Shown piece after piece: positions 5,591 to 10,810 of a DNA stretch of 10,810 nucleotides. A model generated the notes under the pieces. That model was given only the letters and a program-made list of their open reading frames with translations. It had not been told where the DNA came from and did not search any database. The stretch is from an uncultured Eubacteriales bacterium (GTDB lineage Bacteria; Bacillota; Clostridia; Oscillospirales; Oscillospiraceae). The stretch is taken from assembly GCA_900555735.1 (NCBI GenBank), contig USMI01000053.1:1-10810 (forward strand), read 5' to 3'. Within the stretch, counting starts at the first letter, position 1, and every line of letters begins with the position of its first letter. A program made the translations under genes and the position numbers.

Positions 5591-8563
5591 ATGAACGAGG
5601 TCTTTGTGAAGCTGGCCAACATGAGCGTGGCTGCCGGATGGCTGATCCTGGCGGTGCTGGTGCTGCGGCTACTGCTGAAAAAGGCGCCCCGGTGGATTAC
5701 CTGTCTGCTGTGGGCACTGGTGGCGGTGCGGCTGGTCTGCCCCGCAAGCCTGCAGTCGCCGGTGTCGGCCTATCAGGTGGCCACTCCGGCCGCCGTGCAG
5801 GATTCCGGCGGCGTGACGTATTTCCAATATGTTCACACCAGCGGCGATAAGCCCTCTATCCAGCTGGATGTGGAGACCATCCGCCCGGCGGGGATCACGC
5901 CGGTGCAGCAGGACACGGCGGCGGATACGTCCCATACCGTCACACGGTATATGCCGCCCTATGTGATGATCTGGCTGGCGGTAGGCGGTGCGCTGCTGCT
6001 GTACGGCCTTGTCAGCACCCTGCGGCTGCGGTATCGTGTGCGGGAGGGCATGCGTTTGCGGGAGAATATCTGGCTGTGCGACGCGGTCACATCGCCCTTC
6101 CTGCTGGGTATCCTGCGGCCCCGCATCTATCTGCCCAGCGGCATGGACGAGAGACAGATGGACTATGTGCTGGCCCATGAGCATGCCCATCTCCGGCGAG
6201 GCGACCATATCTGGAAGCCGCTGGGCTATCTGCTGCTGGCGGTACACTGGTTCAATCCGCTGGTGTGGGTGGCCTACTGGCTGTTCTGCCGGGATATCGA
6301 GACCGCCTGCGATGAGCGGGTGGTGCGCAGTATGGGCGTCGAGGACAAGAAGGCCTATTCAATGGCGCTGCTGACGTGCAGTCAGGGACGGCGGATGGTG
6401 CTGGCCTGCCCGGTGGCCTTCGGCGAGGTGGGGGTCAAGTCCCGCATCAAGGCAGTGCTGCACTACAAAAAGCCCGGCTTCTGGATCGTGCTGGCGGCGG
6501 TGCTGGCCTGCATCGTTGTGGCGGTCTGCTTCCTGACCGATCCCATGGGTGTCAGAGGTCAGGTGACCTACGGGCCGCAGGACGCCGACCGGCGGCAGAC
6601 GGAGATATCCCTCTCGCTGGACGACGCGGCGCTGGATATGGTGGTTTACAACGAGTGGTGGGACGGCGGCCAGTGCTTCAGCACGCGGCAGATGGTGGTC
6701 ACCCGCTATGACAGCAGCCTGACCCTCCGGATGGAGCAGCAGGAACAGATGGCGGGTATCACCACGATTCTGGAGACGGACGGCAAAAACACGGCGGAGC
6801 GCATCGGTCACGAGCTGTATGGCTCGCCGCAGGAAATGCGGTTCGTCACCTGTGACGAGGGTACGCGGCGTTCAGTAAAGGCGGGGGATCGGATGGTGCT
6901 GGCGGTGCTGGCCTGCGACTATGGCAAGGGTATCCCCTCGCTGGATTGCCGGACGCTGGAGCGCAAGCCGGAGCTGCTGGAGCAGCTGGACTATGCCATT
7001 GTGCTGCGGGCTGAGTTCGTGGAGAGCGATCTTACGTCGCGGGAGGAGATCGTGGGACAGGATACCGACAGCGCCCATGAGTACCTGCTGACCTCCATGA
7101 AGTGGCCGATCGCCGTGGAGATCGAGGGGATCGACGATCCCGGCAGCGTGACGCAGGATCTTGACGGCTTTATCAAGAATAACCAATGGGTCACGCATCC
7201 CGTCGAGGATACAGCAGAGCCGGAGCTGCAAAGCCCCTATATCGTCCTTCACGCCCGCAGCGGCGACGTGCTGTATATTGATTCCTCCGCTGATTACAGG
7301 ATGCTGTGGGTGACGCAGGAGTCGGGTACGGCGACTGCTTACTCCGGCGATATGACCGGCAGGGAGATGGTGGAGGCCCTGAGCGGCTGGGCGTGGCGGA
7401 TCAAAAAGGGCATCTCCCGCTCTAAAGAGCTGGTACCGGATGCGGAGACCTTCTTTACCCGGTTCGTCAACGGCGACTTCCGTGGCGATATTTACGGTGC
7501 ACAGGAGGTTGACGGCGGCGACCAGATGCCGTTCTTTACGCTGATGGGTATGCTGAAGGACTATGTGAACAGCCATGCCCTGACGGAAGAACAGTACCGC
7601 GTCCTGATGCTGAACACAGATGGACTGGACGGCGCTTACTCCTCGGGCTACAGCTATGTGCTGGAGCAGGCGTACCGGCGCGATCCGGAGGCGTATCTGC
7701 GGGTGTGGAGCACGCTGACTTATGACCAGCAGAAGGCCATCCCTTGGGGCGAGGAGGATATCCTGCCCCGGCCCGCGGAGCTTCGCTGGTCCGCAGATCA
7801 AAACGCCATGGCCTATCCCTATATGACGGTCAATGGTGGCGGCACGGTGTTCTATATGGAAATCTCCGATGAGCTGGCGGGCCGCATTGCGCAGCGGGTG
7901 GAGGAGAACGTGAAGCTGGGCGGCTTCGAGCCGCCGCAGTTTACCAACGGCTGGGGCAGCGCGGATCATTCCTGGACGGCGGAGCGGGCCGAGGTGTTTG
8001 TACGCCTTTACGATGGCGGCTCTTATGGCGTGTACCGGGGCGACGGCGGTGTGTGGGGCCTCAGCGCGGAAGGCAATATGGTGCAGGCCGACGCCGAGGT
8101 GCAGGAGCTGCTGGGCCTGATCGCGCAGCTGACCGGCTGGCAGACCATCAACGGCCGGGTCGCCTTCTCCGACCTGACCAAGGCGGAGCTGATCTACAAC
8201 GATCGGGTACTCCATACCGTGACCGACAGTGACCATCTGCGGCAGCTGCAGAACCTGCTGCAAAACGGGATGCAGGATACCTTCGCGGCCAAAACGCCCA
8301 TGGAGCGGGTGCAGCTGCGCATGACCCGCAGCGACGGCAGTCAGGTGTCGGTGCTGGTAGACCCGGATACGCCCCGTATCTTCCTGCCGCCCTTCTACTA
8401 CTACCGCTATAATGATTACGAGAGCACCGGGTCGCTGCCGCTGCTGGAGGCGCTGGGCCTGACGGAGTGGCCTGCGGAGGTGGCGAATGAGGATTGCGGC
8501 CCGTGGCTGACGGCGCTGCTGAACGAGCTTGTCCCGCTGCCGGGAGCCGACAGCGCCGGATGA
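5591..8563 (+). CDS. BlaR1-like M56 membrane metallopeptidase with large unassigned ectodomain
   Basis: A 990-residue protein, much longer than BlaR1 (about 585-600). Predicted membrane segments are at about 9-30, 36-55, 122-145 and 296-316. The cytoplasmic zinc-protease loop carries HEHAH (196-200) and ACDERVV (239-245). From residue 156 to 320 it is roughly two-thirds identical by eye to the cassette A protein, including the block around FGEVGVKSRIKAVL. About 670 residues follow outside: a beta-rich part (about 330-485), a module at about 515-600 that resembles the cassette A modules, a helical part (about 612-725), another mixed part (about 726-855), and a C-terminal module (about 861-957) of the same type. 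The only SxxK is SRSK at 609-612 and there is no KTG, so a penicillin-binding sensor is unlikely. It begins two bases after the repressor stop and ends 14 bases before a terminator. Likely role: signal-dependent inactivation of the cassette B repressor. Confidence 0.88.
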   Translation: MNEVFVKLANMSVAAGWLILAVLVLRLLLKKAPRWITCLLWALVAVRLVCPASLQSPVSAYQVATPAAVQDSGGVTYFQYVHTSGDKPSIQLDVETIRPAGITPVQQDTAADTSHTVTRYMPPYVMIWLAVGGALLLYGLVSTLRLRYRVREGMRLRENIWLCDAVTSPFLLGILRPRIYLPSGMDERQMDYVLAHEHAHLRRGDHIWKPLGYLLLAVHWFNPLVWVAYWLFCRDIETACDERVVRSMGVEDKKAYSMALLTCSQGRRMVLACPVAFGEVGVKSRIKAVLHYKKPGFWIVLAAVLACIVVAVCFLTDPMGVRGQVTYGPQDADRRQTEISLSLDDAALDMVVYNEWWDGGQCFSTRQMVVTRYDSSLTLRMEQQEQMAGITTILETDGKNTAERIGHELYGSPQEMRFVTCDEGTRRSVKAGDRMVLAVLACDYGKGIPSLDCRTLERKPELLEQLDYAIVLRAEFVESDLTSREEIVGQDTDSAHEYLLTSMKWPIAVEIEGIDDPGSVTQDLDGFIKNNQWVTHPVEDTAEPELQSPYIVLHARSGDVLYIDSSADYRMLWVTQESGTATAYSGDMTGREMVEALSGWAWRIKKGISRSKELVPDAETFFTRFVNGDFRGDIYGAQEVDGGDQMPFFTLMGMLKDYVNSHALTEEQYRVLMLNTDGLDGAYSSGYSYVLEQAYRRDPEAYLRVWSTLTYDQQKAIPWGEEDILPRPAELRWSADQNAMAYPYMTVNGGGTVFYMEISDELAGRIAQRVEENVKLGGFEPPQFTNGWGSADHSWTAERAEVFVRLYDGGSYGVYRGDGGVWGLSAEGNMVQADAEVQELLGLIAQLTGWQTINGRVAFSDLTKAELIYNDRVLHTVTDSDHLRQLQNLLQNGMQDTFAAKTPMERVQLRMTRSDGSQVSVLVDPDTPRIFLPPFYYYRYNDYESTGSLPLLEALGLTEWPAEVANEDCGPWLTALLNELVPLPGADSAG

Positions 8564-8577
8564 CCATAGATGAGACG

Positions 8578-8607
8578 AAAAACCGCAGGGGAGACCCTGC
8601 GGTTTTT
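8578..8607 (+). terminator. Rho-independent terminator of cassette B
   Basis: AAAAACCGCAGGG (8578-8590) pairs perfectly over 13 bases with CCCTGCGGTTTTT (8595-8607) around a GAGA loop, and the stem ends in a five-T run. It begins 14 bases after the M56 stop codon. Confidence 0.93.
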
Positions 8608-8633
8608 CTATGAAAATTTTGGCGAAATGGGAC

Positions 8634-8662
8634 TTGACAATAAGTGAATAAACGTTTATTAT
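8634..8662 (+). promoter_or_regulatory. Promoter of the TetR gene
   Basis: TTGACA (8634-8639), a 17-base spacer and TATTAT (8657-8662) form a near-consensus sigma-A promoter. Transcription should start around 8668-8670, which coincides with the ATG of the TetR gene at 8670. No ribosome-binding sequence can fit in that gap, so the message is predicted to be leaderless or nearly so. Confidence 0.85.
8647..8660. promoter_or_regulatory. Putative TetR operator, 14-base perfect palindrome
   Basis: AATAAACGTTTATT is a perfect palindrome lying between the -35 box and the -10 and overlapping the first four bases of the -10. This is the usual location for an autoregulatory TetR-family site. Binding by the adjacent regulator is inferred from position. 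Confidence 0.72.
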
Positions 8663-8669
8663 CAAGTAT

Positions 8670-9251
8670 ATGAGAACGATAGATACAGAAAAGCGGGATA
8701 GAGTGGTGCAGACCGTCCTCCAGATCACCATGGAGGAGGGGCTTGCCGCGCTGTCCTTTGACAAGCTGGCGAAGCGGGCCGGTATCAGCACCGGAACGCC
8801 CTATGTGTACTATAAGGACAAGACAGACATGCTCTCGTGCATCTATGCGCAGGTGTGGCTCGGCTTGCAGGAGGGCCTGCAGCAGGCCATAGACATGGGC
8901 CGCACCCCCGGCGAGAAGCTGTTTTTCGGCCTGCGCCAGCTGGCTCAGACGTTTCTGGCTCACCCGCAGGAGGCGCATTTCTTCCTGTCGGTGCTGAATG
9001 CGCCGGAGTTCGTCACGCCGGAGGTGCTGCGGGAGAACTGCCTGCCCTCGCCGCCGCTGATGGCGATTTATCAGGAGACCATTGCCCGCCGCCTGATGAA
9101 AACCGACAACGTCGCCTACATCAATGCCATGCTGTTCGGTCCGCTGTTTCTGATCTTGCAGCAGCACCGGCAGAGTGGAACGCCCGCCGTTATGGCCGAG
9201 GTGGAGAAGGTACTGGATCTGGCGGTGTCCGCCGTGCTGAAGATCCGGTAG
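8670..9251 (+). CDS. TetR/AcrR-family transcriptional regulator
   Basis: A 193-residue regulator of typical TetR size. The N-terminal DNA-binding domain is clear: TEKRDRVVQTVLQI (6-19) as helix 1, then the helix-turn-helix FDKLAKRAGISTGTPYVYYKDK (within 30-51). The rest is an all-helical ligand and dimerisation region ending VEKVLDLAVSAVLKIR, too divergent to name a ligand. The ATG at 8670 is kept because helix 1 begins right after it and later starts would truncate the fold, although there is no ribosome site and the promoter's expected start point falls on the ATG. It stands alone between two terminators. A palindrome in its promoter suggests autorepression. No efflux pump or other usual TetR target is adjacent, so its regulon lies elsewhere; whether it is linked to cassette B is unknown. 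Confidence 0.9.
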   Translation: MRTIDTEKRDRVVQTVLQITMEEGLAALSFDKLAKRAGISTGTPYVYYKDKTDMLSCIYAQVWLGLQEGLQQAIDMGRTPGEKLFFGLRQLAQTFLAHPQEAHFFLSVLNAPEFVTPEVLRENCLPSPPLMAIYQETIARRLMKTDNVAYINAMLFGPLFLILQQHRQSGTPAVMAEVEKVLDLAVSAVLKIR

Positions 9252-9281
9252 AATAGATGGTAAATGATTATTTAATAATAA

Positions 9282-9314
9282 AAAGAGACGCCGCTTGACC
9301 AGCGGCGTCTCTTT
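9282..9314. terminator. Bidirectional terminator between the convergent TetR and HD-hydrolase genes
   Basis: AAAGAGACGCCGCT (9282-9295) pairs perfectly over 14 bases with AGCGGCGTCTCTTT (9301-9314) around TGACC. A short T-rich end follows on the plus strand. On the minus strand the flanking bases read as a T-rich tail (TTTTTATTATT), so the hairpin can serve both genes. Confidence 0.88.
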
Positions 9315-9358
9315 CCAATTTGTATAATTTCCAGATGTGATAACTGCTTGTATAGGAA

Positions 9359-9922
9359 TTATTCGCCTTTTGCCACTTTTTCCTCTGTTTCCTGCCGGAC
9401 GGCCTGCCGCAGCTCCGTCAGGTACGGGGAGAATTTCACGTTATCGTTGGCATAGGTCATGTTCAGCTCATATTCCAGCGGCAGCCATGTATCCAGCGGC
9501 GATTCGTTGTGGGAGATCACAGCCTCCAGCTTGTCCAGCGCCTTATAGAGCTTGGCCTCCGGCGTTTCCAGTGCGTCCATCTCGGCGTACAGCGCCGCCA
9601 TGCCGTCGCAGTAGGGCTGTGGCAGGGAGGCCACCCACTGTGCCAGCAGGCCGTCCTCTCTGGCGGTGTCCGCCTCGGTCTTTTCAAAGGAGGGAATGTC
9701 GCCGGTAAAGCACTCGCCCAGATCGTGGATCAGGCACATTTCCATGACCTTGTTCATGTCCAGCTGGGGAAATTCGTCCCGCATCAGATAGGCCATCAGC
9801 GTAACGCGCCAGCTGTGCTCCGCCACGCTCTCGTGGCGGCCCTGACTGGTGTAGCAGTGGCGGGTGGTGTCCTTCAGGCGCTCCGCGGTGTGCAGAACGC
9901 TGAGCAGTTCGTTGGGCTTCAT
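9359..9922 (-). CDS. HD-domain phosphohydrolase (YfbR/HDDC2-like 5'-nucleotidase family)
   Basis: A 187-residue protein. The start at 9922 is chosen because an AAGGAGG site (9930-9936) precedes it by seven bases; a 22-residue longer reading would begin inside the hairpin region behind ftsZ and lacks a ribosome site. Metal-binding residues of the HD fold are visible: His36 in RHESVAEHSWR (29-39), His66-Asp67 in LIHDLGE (64-70), and Asp130 in YKALDKLEA (126-134). This pattern and size match the HD hydrolases related to E. coli YfbR and eukaryotic HDDC2, which remove phosphate from deoxynucleoside 5'-monophosphates with a divalent metal. Substrate is inferred from the family only. It lies downstream of ftsZ on the same strand and converges on the TetR gene. 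No separate promoter is evident between it and the ftsZ terminator. Confidence 0.88.
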   Translation of the reverse strand: MKPNELLSVLHTAERLKDTTRHCYTSQGRHESVAEHSWRVTLMAYLMRDEFPQLDMNKVMEMCLIHDLGECFTGDIPSFEKTEADTAREDGLLAQWVASLPQPYCDGMAALYAEMDALETPEAKLYKALDKLEAVISHNESPLDTWLPLEYELNMTYANDNVKFSPYLTELRQAVRQETEEKVAKGE

Positions 9923-9929
9923 ATCGTTT

Positions 9930-9936
9930 CCTCCTT
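9930..9936 (-). promoter_or_regulatory. Ribosome site deciding the HD-hydrolase start
   Basis: On the minus strand AAGGAGG ends seven bases before the ATG at 9922-9920. It favours this ATG over the upstream in-frame ATG at 9988, which has no such site. Confidence 0.8.
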
Positions 9937-9948
9937 GATCGTAGAAAG

Positions 9949-9980
9949 AAAGGCCGTTTACCTGAGGGTAAACGGCCTTT
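9949..9980 (-). terminator. Terminator hairpin downstream of ftsZ
   Basis: AAAGGCCGTTTACC (9949-9962) pairs perfectly over 14 bases with GGTAAACGGCCTTT (9967-9980) around TGAG. Read on the minus strand, it begins 12 bases after the ftsZ stop and is followed by TTTCTTTC, a broken U-tract. It sits in the 70-base gap before the HD-hydrolase gene and may act as a full or partial stop. Confidence 0.82.
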
Positions 9981-9992
9981 TCGCGCAACAGC

Positions 9993-10810
<818 letters not shown>

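Noticed and set aside
7415..7426. SRSK (residues 609-612 of the cassette B M56 protein) as a beta-lactam acylation site
   Set aside because: The surrounding sequence does not resemble a serine beta-lactamase or PBP motif and no SxN or KTG partner follows.
8647..8660. TetR palindrome as a cassette A operator
   Set aside because: It contains the same letters (GTTTA and TAAAC) but in the opposite arrangement with no spacer, so the half-site orientation differs from GTTTA-N7-TAAAC; cross-binding is not supported.
6872..8791. 639-codon open reading frame on the minus strand
   Set aside because: It lies wholly antisense to the cassette B M56 gene and the TetR start, has no ribosome site or domain pattern, and is rich in His/Arg/Gln as expected of a mirror frame in GC-rich coding DNA.
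9923..9988. 22-residue N-terminal extension of the HD hydrolase
   Set aside because: The extra codons cover the ftsZ terminator hairpin and have no ribosome site, whereas AAGGAGG precedes the ATG at 9922.

Overview
The window reads as a chromosomal segment of a moderately GC-rich, low-GC-lineage-type Firmicute, most likely a gut clostridium of the Oscillospiraceae / Flavonifractor-Oscillibacter kind. That is inference from AGGAGG-type ribosome sites, TTGACA promoters, compact U-tailed terminators, an ftsZ of clostridial type and the accessory families present; no rRNA or other taxonomic marker is in view. Coding density is very high and no gene-free stretch exceeds about 150 bases.

Layout. 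(1) Bases 1-1074: the 3' end of a PLP-dependent alpha-oxoamine synthase (BioF/KBL/serine-palmitoyltransferase superfamily) overlapping by 8 bases a classical SDR reductase, closed by a strong terminator. (2) Bases 1118-5148, cassette A: promoter with two GTTTA-N7-TAAAC inverted repeats, a BlaI/MecI-family repressor, a propeller-like lipoprotein, and a BlaR1-like M56 membrane metallopeptidase whose outer part ends in a DUF6273-type domain instead of a penicillin-binding domain; terminator. (3) Bases 5151-8607, cassette B: promoter with two GACTACA-N3-TGTAGTC inverted repeats, a paralogous repressor, and a second M56 protein with a very large unrelated-looking ectodomain; terminator. (4) Bases 8634-9314: an apparently leaderless, self-operated TetR gene and a bidirectional terminator. 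(5) Bases 9359-10810, minus strand: an HD-domain phosphohydrolase gene downstream of ftsZ, which is cut by the window edge.

How it works together (inference from the BlaR1/BlaI and MecR1/MecI paradigm): each repressor should bind the paired operators in its own promoter; an outside signal sensed by the C-terminal ectodomain of the M56 protein should activate the inward-facing zinc protease, leading to repressor inactivation and induction. Both copies lack a recognisable beta-lactam acylation domain and neither is next to a beta-lactamase, so the signals and targets are unknown. The two cassettes look like an old tandem duplication in which the repressor and protease have been kept, while the sensor domains and the operator/recognition-helix pair have diverged. 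This is the most interesting feature of the window.
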